Origin: Vespula vulgaris
Taxonomy: Eukaryota > Arthropoda > Insecta > Hymenoptera > Vespidae
Direction: 5' to 3'
DNA: 64,000 bases
Assembly: GCF_905475345.1 (NCBI RefSeq)
Contig: NC_066600.1
Location: 4,246,001-4,310,000, forward strand
Shown: in pieces, positions 1 through 12,990 of the stretch
How the letters are laid out: every line of letters starts with the position of its first letter
How positions within the stretch are numbered: position 1 is the first letter of the stretch
Translations under genes and position numbers: made by a program
Notes under the pieces: model-generated
Seen by the model: the letters and a program-made list of their open reading frames with translations, nothing else
Databases searched by the model: none
What the model was told of the DNA's origin: nothing

Positions 1-21
1 AAATAAGAGAGAGACGTAAAA

Positions 22-82
<61 letters not shown>

Positions 83-2143
83 GGTCGAGGGCGTCGGAGA
101 GATGGAAACCGAACAGTTAGGTAGACGCAGAAGCACAAGAAACGCGCAAACAGGACTTTGCAATTCTGATCATCGTCGTTTCCAGTTACGACCGCGGCTT
201 AATTTCTCTAGATTACGTTCTCAGGTGTATCGGCAAGTGCACTCACACTGTGGAAATACCTGAATTATACCGCGAACACTGTAACACCCATCTTCTTGAA
301 ACTTAATGAGATTATATAGAAAGAAAAAGATAAAAGAACATTGAAATAAATAGGTCGAACCATGTGTGAATAATTTTAAATATTACGTAGTATGAAATTT
401 GATAGAAAAAGATCAAGTGTTTCTTTTCCTTTTCAACAAATTTATATTGAATCGACGTAAGTCAATTAAAAGTCAATAAATGAAATTACGAAATAATAAG
501 GAAGTAGTGAAAGCGAATGTTTTAATTTTATTGTGTTAAAAGTTTTTAATATTTAAAAATAAAGAATGATATGGAGTGTTTATAATCTATAGAAATTTAA
601 AGAATAAAAACCGGATTAAAAATATTTGAAAGTTAATTTGTCATAAGCGACGTTTATTATCGTCACATTTTGTTTAGGACAAAGAAAAAAAATTGATGAT
701 ACGGGCGACTAATAGCGCTTTACGATGAGATACGATGAACGACGTATAATATAATATCATTTAAATCTTTGTTCAAGAATCTTATATAATATTTAACAAA
801 TCGATAATAACTAATTAAAAATCTCATACATTACAGATATAATAGATCTTCAAATATTTAATATAATAATCTTGTAATAAGGAAATTGAAAAAGAAATTG
901 TATATTTAATACGTTGCCAATTAGACCGAGTCCATATTTGTTTCAGTTCGTTAGGCTCGTGAACCATGAATGCATTGCAGTCGTGAATATCGAAGTAATT
1001 TTCGCGCTTGAACTATATGCACGTTATATTACGTGAAGGATCGATGAACGATGACACAGAAATGACGCAACGGGGCCATCGGATATCAATGAAGGCGTAT
1101 CAAATACGCTAATTATTCATTAATCGTGATAACGCGTCACTTGCGTAGAGGAATACGCTTGAGGGTAATATTTTGCGCATAATAATTTGAAGAAGAGGAG
1201 AGAGGAGGAGAGGAGACGAGAGAAGAGGAGAGAAACGATATTCAAAGCGTCGTTTTCTCTTCTATCGTGATACAACGAGTACCTGTCGGCTCTTCTTCCC
1301 TTCACGCCGGAAGAAGAGTGGTTATTAAAACTTCGTTATAAATTTCAAAGTTATGGAAAGGAGGGAACGAGACGACGAGTTGATGGAGTTTGAGGAAAGA
1401 TAGGAGAGAACAAACGTAACTGCTGGCCGTCAAAGGAAACACTTCGCTGCTAATTGTAAAGAGGAAATTATTATCTTACCGGACGTAATTTCCTAGTCAC
1501 GAATTTTAAATTTTTGCGGTCGAAGTATGGGATATTTTTAGGATGAGCGAGTACCTATTATTTTACTACTAAATTCTATGCAGATTATTTTGTTCTATCG
1601 CATGTACAGATTCCCATATACGACGATGGACTGTATATATGAAATACAAATAAAAATTAAATTTCGCGGAAACAAAGGTTTCGTGACAAATAATTTTCAT
1701 CGAGAATACGTTACTCGTTGTGGGATTAAAAATTATTACGATCGTTGAATTAAATCTTTGCAGGGATTTTTGAAAAATAGAACGGGAATAGTTCGAATTG
1801 ATTGTGACTCTAGTGAATTATAAATATTCTCATTGGATTGATAATTTTTTTTTTATTTAATATAAAATACATAAAATTCAAATGTTTAAAACGTCAATTT
1901 ATTTACTAGAGATATAGATCTTATAATGATCGCTTTTTCAATTCGACGATCCGATCGTCCCTTTTATCTATTTTCCAAAATTTTCTTCTGATATATATCG
2001 CTAAATAATGATTTTTGATAAAATTTATTCGAATTAATGATCTCTGGAAAAGCGAAAATTAATGGAGACACGTTACGTTATATGTATTTGAATATAAAGC
2101 TAATGACGATATTAGCAACACGTGCATAGGCAATTAATATGTA

Positions 2144-2191
<48 letters not shown>

Positions 2192-2342
2192 CTAATTAAC
2201 TTAGTTCTCTCTAATGAATTTTATCTGATAAAGGTTACATTTACCTGCTAGTAAGAACAATCATAAAACCATCATAATTTAATCAATTTAATAATTTAGA
2301 GATTGACATCATTGTATTTTTTAGAATAGTTTTACTTCTTCT

Positions 2343-2383
<41 letters not shown>

Positions 2384-2951
2384 CCTCTCTCTTTCTCTCT
2401 CTCTCTCTCTTTCTTTCTTATTTTATTTTCATCGTTAATTGTCGGATTTAATACTATTTTACACTTTCTTACATTCAACGAAATAGAGCGATAAAAATTA
2501 TTCGCTTTTCCTATTCATGGATTCTTCCGATTCGAATGGGGGACTACCGAGGAGTAATTAGCTTCATTAGGGAGGTTGGTGAATTAAATGCCCGTACAAA
2601 ATATAAAATACGTGGAATACTTTCGAACATTTTCACATCTTTTCGTTTCGTTTATGAAGAACAAAATATGTTATAATTTCTTGTCGTACTTCTATCTTAT
2701 TTATCTTCATTAATTAATTAATTAATTATTTAAATAATTAATTAATTTATTTATTTATTTAATTAATTTATTTTTCCTCGTGAAAAAGAAACGTTGAGAA
2801 GGTCACAAGTATATTTGCCTAATTAGCCTGTTTTACGAGTAATTAGTTAAGAGTTGTTGTAATTGATTCCAATGTTTTGGTGTATAAAAACATAACGGGT
2901 TAGTAGCTTTAAATATGTGAGAGAGAAAAAAAGAGGGAGAGAGACACAGAG

Positions 2952-3009
<58 letters not shown>

Positions 3010-4433
3010 AAGAGAGAGAGAGATGATGCACATTTTGGTGGGCGTATACCAAAGAGAGATGAACGACGGAACGCGAAGGTAGACTTCAGAATAACGTGTT
3101 TCTCGAAAAGTAGTTCGTGGAAAGTTTGAACATACGCCGCGTATCTCTTTCAATTCTAAATGAAAGGAAAGAAGACAGCTTTTCCAACTTACTCCGCTCG
3201 AGTCTTCGTACGGACGGCATTTTCATTTCTTTGCCCGTTACGATTCTCGCGACACACCTCTCATCGTCGCTTGCAAAAATTCATTTTTTTTCTCTTTCCT
3301 GTTTTTCCTTTTTTTTTGTTTTTGTTTTATCGTTGTTACGTTCATTTTCTACCTATATTCGGTCTTCTTTTTGTATAAAATGTTCTTCAAAGAGTATTTC
3401 TCGATTTCGATGGTGAAAAGGGTATTCATAAAATCGCATTGCTACATTCTCGTACCTGGGAATAAAATTATAAAAGCATGCAAGAGTTTTATCCTTTGAT
3501 CCTTTAATGTACGGTCTTTTAAAAAAAAAAAAAGTATTTTTTCTTTTTTAATACCAACTATATATTATAGAAGCAAATATATTAAAGCAAAAATATTATA
3601 AGAAAATAAATTGTTGTACACGTGACTGTGTTACCCTGTTATTATGAAATCAAGTTAAATTTCTCTAACTTTGTTATCGTGTACGTATATGTAGGGCTTA
3701 AAAGATTGAAAGCAAATGATAAAAACGTCTTTTTCTTTTTTCTTTCTTTCCTTTTTTTTTTTGCATCGTATGATCATAATATATAATTAGAAAAAATTCT
3801 CGTCCATGCGAAAGATGACAAAAACGAGCAGAAAAAGAAGAGGAGAAAGGAAAAAAGAAAAAGAAAAAGAAATGAGAACGAGCGATACTTATATCTCGAT
3901 GGATTCTCAAGGAGTCGATCGAACGAGAACTCCAATCGAAAGGCTTGAATCGTCGATAATCCGAAGAAACGGAGCGTCAGCGAAAAAAAAACCGGGAAGG
4001 AATACGGGGCCGAAGTCGGTTGAGTATCGCGTGTTGCACGTCATTGCGAAATGGCGGGACATAGGAGAGGGTGGTGGAGGGGTGGAAGGAAAAAAAAGGA
4101 GAACGAGAAGGGGTGGGGGTAGTAGAAGCATAATCACACACAAGTGTCGTGCGTGTTCGTTGGTGCGAAAGAGTAGAGCACTGGATAAAGATGAAACGAG
4201 AGAAAGAGAGAGAGAGAGAAAGAGAGCAAGGGGAAGGGAAGAGAGATAGAGATAGAGAGAGAGAGAGAGATAGAGAGAAGAGTTGGTCTAGAGAGAAAGC
4301 GAGGAATTGTCATTCGGTGGAATTGCAATTTCTCGCTGACGCGTGCTGTGTAACCCCCGGCACGATGAGTAAAGGCGGACTAATGATGCACACTAGACTT
4401 AATGCTCCGTTCCCGTTCTCATTTTCCACAAAG
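1..4433. other. Upstream intron or 5' flank, no supported gene
   Basis: No coding exon could be supported here. The exon at 4434 opens with two bases of a split codon, so a coding exon ending in phase 1 must lie upstream, but no signal-peptide exon with a good donor was recognised in this stretch. The content is AT-rich unique sequence with (GA)n at 31-79, (TA)n at 2146-2187, (CT)n at about 2347-2412, (GA)n at about 2955-3004 and a purine-rich block at 3826-4275. The last 60 bases look like a normal 3' intron end: a branch-point-like ctaatga near 4379 and a pyrimidine-rich run before the AG at 4432-4433. The ORFs here are translations of simple repeats. Confidence 0.7.
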
Positions 4434-4642
4434 GTGCGAGGTGCCTGCGGAACGTCAGCTTGGAAGTGGTTCCGGAGGCAGTGCAACGTGGTCAGGAGGT
4501 GATTCTACGCTGCCATTATGATCTCGAGAGGGCGCCCCTTTACTCTGTCAAGTGGTACCGCGGTAGGTACGAGTTCTACCGATACTCGCCGACCGAAGAA
4601 CAGACCAACAAGATTTTTAATATCACTGGGATACACGTTGAT
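4434..4642 (+). CDS. Beat-family protein, first recognisable exon (Ig domain 1, N-terminal part)
   Basis: This exon encodes 69 codons, starting ARCLRNVSLEVVPEAV and ending NITGIHVD. It holds the first half of an extracellular Ig domain with the Beaten path hallmarks: the first Ig cysteine at about residue 26 of the assembled fragment (LRCHYDLE), then LYSVKWYRG with the core tryptophan at 40, then the family signature EFYRYSP. Possible N-glycosylation sites are N6 (NVS) and N62 (NIT). The acceptor follows a pyrimidine-rich tract ending cacaaag; the donor is a consensus gtaagt at 4643. It enters with two bases of a split codon and leaves in phase 0. Drosophila Beat proteins are neuronal surface or secreted ligands for Side-family receptors that control axon defasciculation. 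The family assignment is strong; the subfamily (I to VII) is not resolved. The start methionine and signal peptide are not in this exon. Confidence 0.93.
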
Positions 4643-7377
4643 GTAAGTTATTTCCTTTATTATGTTTCTTTTATATTTATACACGGTAGACACCCGACCG
4701 TATAATAACACGTGCTTTCATATAAGACGATGGAAATATAGTAAGTTTTGTTCGTATAATACGGTATACAAGTGTCCCATTTAATTTGACTAACGTTTTT
4801 TATATCGAACACATTTCGTGGGTGATCCTTATGGTGCCCAAAAATTTATAAACAAGGCAGATTTAGTTTGCGTGTCGCGTTCGACCTTTTCTTCCATATA
4901 ATCGAAGATAAATAAAAATTTCATGTTAAACTCGGTACATATTCGCCGTCTTATAAAGGGATCTACTGTACTTTTATTATAATATATAAGGTAATATTGA
5001 GGGAGATGGCTATGAATTTAGAAAAGGGTTATAATTTTAACCATGATAACATGGATGTTTTCAATTTCTTTGGCATTAAATTATTTATTGAAACGTAGAT
5101 GTCTCAGATTTGATAATTTTTTGTTTCTCTTAAATGTTTTGTTTACATTTTAAAAACTCTATTTGAAGATTTCTATGTCGTTGTTAGAGAAATACGTTCT
5201 AAGTCTTTTAGCAGAATGTACTTCCGATAATCGATATCTATAGAAAATATTCATTTATTATGTTATTTTTATCAAATTCTCTTTTCTATCGTTTCTTTTT
5301 TCTTTAATTAATGTGTTTCTTGGATATCAAAATCTGAAGCTATTAATTAATTAGATAATTTATCCTTTTGTTAATTTGATGAAAATAAAGTTATCAATTT
5401 TAGAGTTAACATAATAGTAAACGATTTTAGCTTGATAAGTAAATTCTAGAAAATAGTTCTATAATGCAAAAATTGAAACGACAGATTTATAATTAGCTAA
5501 ACCGAATATATTTAGTTGACATTTAAAGTAGTCAGTATTTTACTAATTATTATTTAATATTTCATTGCGAACGTATATCGAATAAACATTTTACTCGAAA
5601 TTCACATCTATTATAATGTACTATAATGGATGGGTTTAAAATTTTTTTTTAGGAAGATCAATGGCTGATATTTTGCAAAAATATTAATCATCGATTATTT
5701 TTATTAATTGTAATTAATTATCAACTATTACTTTTCATGAATAAAATTTAATGTAACAAAATTTTATTTTCGACAATATACGTAACATTTTGATGAATGA
5801 CCCTTTGCCATCTTTTGAGAAATTGTATAATTATATACTTCTTTCTATAATTTCGAATCTTTTATCTTATATTCTATTCAAAAATGTTCTGCATGCATTT
5901 CACAGATTACCAGAAACTTAAAGTTCTTAGCCTAAAGCGAATTCTGAAGAGATCGGAATAAGTAATAACAATCCGACTGAGCAATGTTAGGCGAATATTG
6001 AAAATGAATGGGAATATTCCGTTTCCATTTCTGTTAATATTTGCTCAGTTTGCAAATATGTGTGTAGTTTTATGGTATTTCGGTGAATAGCTAATTCCCT
6101 TAAGTGCTGATACTAATCTATTGTAGTAGTTTTTTTTTTATTTCATATTGTTGTAAACAATCAAATTGTTGATCTTCCGTAACAATACGCTTGAAAAATT
6201 ATTTTACGTTGCGTTTCAAGGATTTAATCACAAACTGAAATCTAATCGATGAAATGTTTATTTTTTTTTGTATTTTTTATACTTTGTTTCTTTCTTTTTT
6301 TTCCCCCATTTAAATCAGCTTAATCCGATTTCAGAACTCTCAATTGATGGTTTCAAAATTTTTAGTATTTCAGTAATCTCCCTTGCTGTATAACGTAATT
6401 TCAACTTTCAATAATACGAATATTCGATATATAATACTTATATAAATGAATTTTAAAAGGTCATTCTAATAATAACAATATGAGTACTCTCTGAAATAGT
6501 AATACAAACTTTGTTAGTTATGATGATAAGAGTTTGTTAGTTATGATGTTAGTTACGATGATAAGAGAGAGGGAAAAAAATCGTAAAATAAGAGGAATCT
6601 TGAGAAATGACTCTTCCTGCCCCTTCTCTCTACCTATAAATAAAAATCTAAAGAAAAGTTAAATTAGCGAGTTAAGTAGATACATTTTCAAAAGTTCGCT
6701 TACTTATTTTCAAGATATCTTCCGTGTGTATACAGACACACACACACAAATTCAAGTAAGTGAAATCACGACGAATCCTGAACGAACGGGTGATGTATAT
6801 ATAGTTGTAATAAAGTCGTTCGAATCGTGTTCTTCCATATTTCTTGATTTATACTGCTCGGAAGCAATGTAAAATCGACGAAGGATGGGAGAGAGGAAGA
6901 GAGAGAGAGGCAGAGAGGGAGAGAGAATGGAAGGGAGGGTTGGTAGGAGGGAGGGAGGGACGAAATATGGCGTGCTTTTATTGGTGATGCCGCGACGCGT
7001 CGTTTACCACCTCGGACGGTGCTCGTTAACAGTACCCTTGACCAATCTAATCGTCATAAAACAGTCCGTTCGACCGTTCAAAGCTTTTATCGTCGTTTCT
7101 ACGCTTCCATCTAACAGTCTCATGTCTTTGAAGCTTTTTCACCTCCTTCGTACGCCAATTTTTTTTTAAACGATGATTTCGAGTTAACCGACCTTTTTCG
7201 TTTTCACACAGATATCTCTACATCGAGCGTATGAGGGGTTCGTTATTTTGTATCGATCGAATGATCTCGGACACGATCCAGGCTTTTTATCGTTTTCCAT
7301 TTCTCTACACGCGATTTTGCGATACTCGTTTGCGTTCAATCGCTTCGTTGCATACGCTTTTCGTTATTCTGGAATTC

Positions 7378-7379
7378 GA

Positions 7380-7462
<83 letters not shown>
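7378..7462. repeat. (GA)n microsatellite, about 85 bp
   Basis: Almost uninterrupted GA dinucleotides with a single AC interruption near 7391. The arginine/glutamate and serine/leucine ORFs that cross it on both strands are translations of this repeat and not genes. Confidence 0.97.
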
Positions 7463-7465
<3 letters not shown>

Positions 7466-9257
7466 TAGATCTACAACTAGTCGTCCTTTTTCTCACTTTT
7501 TTTCTTCCATATAGAAGAGAACATCGAGAAAAGTATGATCTGTTTCGTCGATATTCTTTTATCGGGAAAAACTAGATCAAACTTTATCTCGAACGTGTTT
7601 TGTCATTTTCGATCTCCCATTTTGGTTCCCACAACTTCTCTCTCTTTCTCTCTCCCCCCCCTCTCTCTCGCTCTCTCTCTCTTTCTCTCTCTCTCTCGTT
7701 GTCTTTTATTTATATCTATAGGAATTGCATGCCAGTTCTTTCACACTTTCTGGGAAAGGGGTTTGTTCTTTTTCCTTTTTCTTTATTTTTGTTTTAGGAA
7801 AATAAAAATGCAATATTCCGTGTTCTTTAATCAAAATCATAGAAACTATTATGAAAATTTTCCTCCTCTCGATTTGAAACTTTCGAAACGATGAGGAGAG
7901 TGAGAGCGAGTGAGTGAGTGAGTGCATGAGTGAGTGAGTGAGAGAGTTCTTTTTCAAACGACACCAAGTTACTTTCTGCCGTTTATTTCTTTCGTGTTAC
8001 GTTTCTTTCTAGATCAAATAGGAGAATTCGTTTGCCTTACTTTCGTTTCTTCAAAGGAACCGCCATTCCTTCGTTTCTCTTTCTCCACGTTTTCTTTTTT
8101 CCTTCCCTTTCTCTTTCTCTCTCTTTCTCTCTTTCTCTCCCTTTCTCCCTCTCTCTTTCTCCCTCTCTCCCTCTGTCTACCTCTCATTTCAGTTTCTTAC
8201 CTTCGTTCGTTATTTGAGCTTCTCTAATTACGCATACAATCCTTTGACCGTACCGATTAAACCTTTCCTCTTTGACGCTTCCTCCTTCTCCGTTTTCTTC
8301 GATTCTGCTCTCCTCCCTTTTTGCCTTCATCTCCGCCACTTAGGTTCATCGGGTCAATTTATCCGAGTGCTAGATAATTTCTGATAAGACGTTGATTTAC
8401 TCAAGTGCGGCCGTAAGAACGTCCGCGAACGTTGAAAGCGAATATTGATAATAAAAGCCTTTTCTATCTATCTCTTTCTCGAATTTCCATCGACGATAAA
8501 GAAGATATCAAACCGATGAAATGCTAATGAAACAATTTGGAAAGATCCCCGATTAAATTACATAGTTCTCCTTAAAGTATCCTCGAATATGCTTTTCGTG
8601 ACTCCTTCAATGAATCCCTTTTATTTCCGGTTTTTATTCATCCTTCATTAATTTCGTTGTATAATTTAAATTATAGATAAATAAAAATGAATTTTAGATT
8701 AAAGTAAATTTTTAATTCATTATGCAATGAATTGAATTGAATGTTTAATTAATTTATACGTTGCAAGGCTAAGTTTTAAGGATTCTAAATATTGTATTTT
8801 ATTTATTTAACAGATAGATGCAAATTTTCATTTTAATTGATTTTCGTAACACATTATGCGAATAAATTGATTCGGATAACTAAATTGATTTAATCCCTTT
8901 AATCAAAAAATAATTCTTTACATCTATCTATCTAGCTATCTATTTTTTTTATATTTTAAATTTGTCGAGGAAAAAAAAAATTTTGATTATGAATAAATAC
9001 GTGAGCTTAAATTCATTTTTTAGTGAGTCATGCCAACGAATGGATTTTATAAAATATTAAATTTCATTGTTAAAATTAAAAAAATATTTTCATATTTTTA
9101 AGATATCAAAGTAAATGTTTTATCTGTCAACAAATATATGAATTTTCGCTAAAATCGATTTACATCGATAAACTGAATTTCTTTATTACTATTTGCTTTT
9201 TCGAAAACGAATGATGAAAGCGATTAAAAAAAAAAAAGGAAATAATCGTTATGTGTA

Positions 9258-10009
9258 CAGTGTTTCCGAAAAAGTGGGCATATCTTTAGAGATAGATTCA
9301 GTATGCTAAAATAAGAGCAAAAGTTTGTATAAACATATGGCCGATATGACCTTGTTTCTAAATTATAGCCGTTTTTGTTTTCCAGTAATTCGTATGACTC
9401 CTTTGTCAAGAATAATTACCGACCATTTGATCGAACCAGTTTTTCTGAATGAGACATTAACTGACGAATCATACAGTTCATTTTTAAGAGAAAGCTTACA
9501 TGAAACTGTTGGAAGACATCGTTTGATGTCATCAACCATATATGGTTTATGTATGATGAAGCATCCACCACGTTTTAATCGACTAACGAGACTGTTTTTA
9601 AATGAGAGAGTCCCTAATAAATGATCGTAAAGATTCAATTAATTGTTCAACACGATCACCTGATATAAATCGATTTTTATTTATGGGACTACCTATAGTT
9701 TTTGGTTTAGAATGCATTAATAAACGATGTTAAAGAATTGCGATATCGTATTCAAAAATGTTATCGACGAATTTAAACGACACCTGGTATTTTTGAACGA
9801 GTGAGATCTATGATACGACGTATTCAAGCCGAGAATGGCCACTTTGAATAATTTCGATGAAAATTATTAAATAACAAGCTTACACATAAAAACTGCTATA
9901 ATTCGGAAACAAGATCGTATCGGGCATATGTTTATATGAATTTTTTTTCTTATATTAACTTAACTGAATCTATCCCCGAAGTTATGTCCACATTTTCGGA
10001 AACATTCTG
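9258..10009 (+). mobile_element. Decayed Tc1/mariner-superfamily transposon remnant (752 bp)
   Basis: Imperfect terminal inverted repeats of about 120 bp face each other: the left repeat is at 9258-9376 and the right at about 9888-10009. The left end begins CAGTGTTTCCGAAAAAGTGG; the reverse complement of the right end begins CAGAATGTTTCCGAAAATGT, and matching blocks continue inward (gatagattcagt, acatatg.ccgatacgat, ttgtttc.aattatagc). Both outer edges abut the dinucleotide TA (9256-9257 and 10010-10011), the target duplication expected of Tc1/mariner elements. The interior encodes a broken C-terminal fragment of a mariner-like DDE transposase. At 752 bp it is much shorter than an autonomous element, so the 5' part of the transposase gene is deleted. 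Confidence 0.85.
9391..9851 (+). pseudogene. Transposase remnant, C-terminal DDE region, frameshifted
   Basis: Reading across frames gives family-typical blocks in order: a strand equivalent to the 'xGPxFxxxxLTxExYxxFLxxxL' region (LIEPVFLNETLTDESYSSFL, 9430-9488), then HPPRFNRLTRLFLNER matching the region after the second catalytic aspartate, then RSPDINRFLFMGL matching the conserved RSPD(L)xPxDFFLWG segment, then INDVKELRYRIQ, and finally RRIQAENGHFE just before a stop at 9849-9851. The second catalytic aspartate (normally in HDGAPPH) appears lost, several stops and frame changes interrupt the reading, and the N-terminal DNA-binding part and first catalytic residue are absent. It cannot encode active transposase. 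The family is recognised from motifs only; the exact lineage would need a database search. Confidence 0.8.
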
Positions 10010-10699
10010 TATTATACATATATGTATATTAGACGTGTTCATAAACATTGTATAAATTTCTAAGACTATCCGTAGTTTCGTCCATATTGTTTTATTAGAC
10101 AGTACATATACATAAATACATATACAAGACACGAGGGATAACATACATACTACACAAAATATTTACATATACGTATATCCGTAAGTAGACAAGCTGTATT
10201 TACGTTTTGCTTATATTTCCCTTTCTTTTACTCTCTTTATTTCTCTTTCTATGAAAAACATTATAACTAACGCTAAGGATAAATTTTGTACACATTAACA
10301 ACATACGGACTAAAAGAAAAAGAAACTCACTAGATCACATTCAGTCTCGTCTCGTCCTTACTCGCATAAAGATTTAAACGATATCTCCGAACTCCCAAGA
10401 AAATTTAAAGGTATAACGAATAGAATTATACATTACCTTATTATAATTCCTTTCCGTAATATAAGATTTTTCTTTTCTTTTTACCAGTTAGAAATATGAA
10501 TATTCATTTTATTGATAAAACCAGATTTATGTTATGTAAATTGTTATGTTGAACAATAACAAATATGTATATAACGAACGGTTATGTATATTGAAAAAAC
10601 AATCATAAATATTAATTGAAACGGGTGATAAGTTAAATATCTCATGTCTGAGAGGTAACTTGAGCACAACGTCAGTACATTTTCAATGTGCGGTTTCAG

Positions 10700-10835
10700 G
10701 CTGGTAAGTCCAACAACAACGAGGTAACGCTGCACAACGTCGACTTCGCCCTCTCGGGTACGTTCAGCTGCGAAGTTACAGCAGACGCGCCGACCTTCTC
10801 CACAGCCTCCGCCACGAAGAATCTTACCGTAGTGT
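10700..10835 (+). CDS. Beat-family protein, second exon (end of Ig domain 1)
   Basis: Forty-five codons plus one base. It opens AGKSNNNEVTLHNVDFALSG and completes the first Ig domain: the typical D.x.SGxFxCEV block with the second Ig cysteine at residue 93 (SGTFSCEVTADAPTF), the CEV.ADAP.F sequence being highly characteristic of Beat proteins. It ends NLTVV, with a possible N-glycosylation site at N110. The acceptor cag at 10697-10699 keeps phase 0 with the previous exon; the donor is gtaagt at 10836 and the exon leaves in phase 1. The split codon with the next exon reads TCT (Ser), giving the family-typical VV-x-LPEG-x-P linker. A 132-residue ORF on the opposite strand is only its shadow. 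Confidence 0.95.
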
Positions 10836-11633
10836 GTAAGTACACGCTCCACAGCATTACTGAGTATCACGAAACACGTAGCTCTCTCTCTCTCTCTCTC
10901 TACCTTTCTCCACGACTCACTCAGAGACAACCCTTTTACCACATCCCCATATTCTCTCTCTCTCTCTCTGTCTCTGTCTATGTCTCTGTCTCTGTCTTTC
11001 TGTCTGTCTGTCTCTCTCTCTCTCTGTGTGTGTTATCCCGCATTCGGTTTCCAAGTTCGCCTCGAGCAGTGCTTGCACGTGCTTCGTTCTATCGAACGCG
11101 TAATCTCCTTTCCGCATCACTCTTCGTATCTTCTCTGTCCTTTACTATCTTCATCTTGACATCTTTTTAATAGTAAACGAAAGAAAGAGAGAGAAAGAGA
11201 AAGAGAGGGAGAGAGAGAGAGAGAGAGAGAAAGAGAGGGAGAGAGAGAGAGAGAGAAAGAGAAAAAATTAATTAATATTTTCACGTATAATATATTTAAT
11301 CATTTACGTTATGCTATAACATCTGGTATGATTTTACCTTTTATTTATTTAATAAAATAATAAAATCAGAAGGAAATAATTTTATCGAAAAATTTCGTTG
11401 ATGATATATTTACGCATTACGAGTATATCTAATATGTGATTATCAAAACTGGAAAAGATTTAAATTAGAATTTAGGATAGAAAAAGTAGGATTATAATTC
11501 GAACGGTTAGTATATAATAAGATCTACAGAAATGTATAATGAATATATATATAGCATGTGTTATAATTATTTTAAAAAATTCATTCTGATTATTCTCGAC
11601 GAATTAAGTAAAATATTAATCTACATGACCATA

Positions 11634-11765
<132 letters not shown>

Positions 11766-12448
11766 ATTTATGATTAGAATCTTCATGATATAAGCCAATT
11801 CAGTGAGTATGCAACGTTTATCGTTCTCCCACGCATTCTGCATAAACCATTAGATCAAAGCATATCGATCAGGAACAGGAGGTTTGTGGTTAATACCACG
11901 TATACGAGCGAACTCGAAGAAGGATATTTGCGTCGAGGAAAAGAAGCTAACACGTCGATGATTACCCAGAGTCTCGATTAAACGTGAATACGCGTACGCG
12001 GTTTTACGAACTTTTAGTTTTCGATGGGTCTGTAGTTTACCAATGGGAAATGAAAGGGTACTCCTAATGGAGGTTTTTCGTGAACGTTTCGTGTTTTTCC
12101 TCCGATGTTTCGTTGAAGCTGTTCGAGCTTCGTTCAAGCTTTTGCTTTTACTACCTCGAGGAGATTCAAACGGAAGCTTTTTCTGTTTGGCATGAAAAAT
12201 CGTTCCGTTTTCTATCGCATAAACGATAGCTACCGTCGTTGTTTGAATTTTTTTTCTGTTTTTTTTCCCCGTTTCTTTTCTGTTTTTGAATATACACGCA
12301 ATTTGTCCATGAAACATACAAAATTTTTATCGAAAATTTAAATTGTTAAGATATTGTTTCATTTAAGAAGGTGTGGCGTCAATGAAATATTCTTCGTATA
12401 AAATGTTTCAAGTGTTCGAGAAAAGTCACTTAAGATTACTTACACACG

Positions 12449-12497
<49 letters not shown>

Positions 12498-12895
12498 TAC
12501 ATATATACATATATACATACATACATACATACATACGTACACATTTAGATCCTTTATAAAGCGCACGTGTCTACTTTAAGTCGGTCACAAGTACCTCAAG
12601 CGAGAAGAGACTCTCAGGGCAGTAAAACATTCGCTCGCCAGAGTCGCAGAGATCTCTCATGAGAATTCGTTAAGTGATCGCGTGACTAACGATACCTTGA
12701 CTCTGGCATCTCCTTGAGAAACTAACTGAATGAAGACAGGCTTGTCGTATCCTTGATAGGGGTGAGTTTATAAAGTTATATCTTTTAAGATATTTTATAT
12801 CATGTTTTCTATTCGATTTATATATATGTATTATATTTTTCATATATATATAATGTAATATAATATAATAAATATAATATAATAAATTATATATA

Positions 12896-12990
12896 TTATA
12901 TTATATTATATTATATTATATTATATTATATTATATTATATTATATTATATTATATTATATTATATTATATTATATTATATTATATTATA
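12896..12990. repeat. (TTATA)n pentanucleotide microsatellite, about 19 copies
   Basis: A clean run of TTATA units, preceded from about 12850 by less regular TAATA-type sequence. No coding potential. Confidence 0.96.

Larger units (their letters stand above)
4643..10699 (+). other. Intron A of the beat-like gene (about 6.1 kb)
   Basis: Donor gtaagt at 4643 and acceptor cggtttcag ending at 10699 define this intron, and the reading frame is kept across it (phase 0). It holds AT-rich unique sequence, a purine-rich island at 6884-6960, an 85-bp (GA)n tract at 7378-7462, imperfect CT tracts near 7640-7700 and 8100-8180, a short GAGT repeat near 7905-7945, and a decayed mariner-like element at 9258-10009. 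No nested gene was supported. Confidence 0.9.

Noticed and set aside
11850..12317. 155-codon minus strand ORF rich in Lys/Arg/Ser
   Set aside because: It sits in otherwise ordinary intron sequence with no recognised family and no promoter or splice evidence. Chance length is plausible given the many frames examined.
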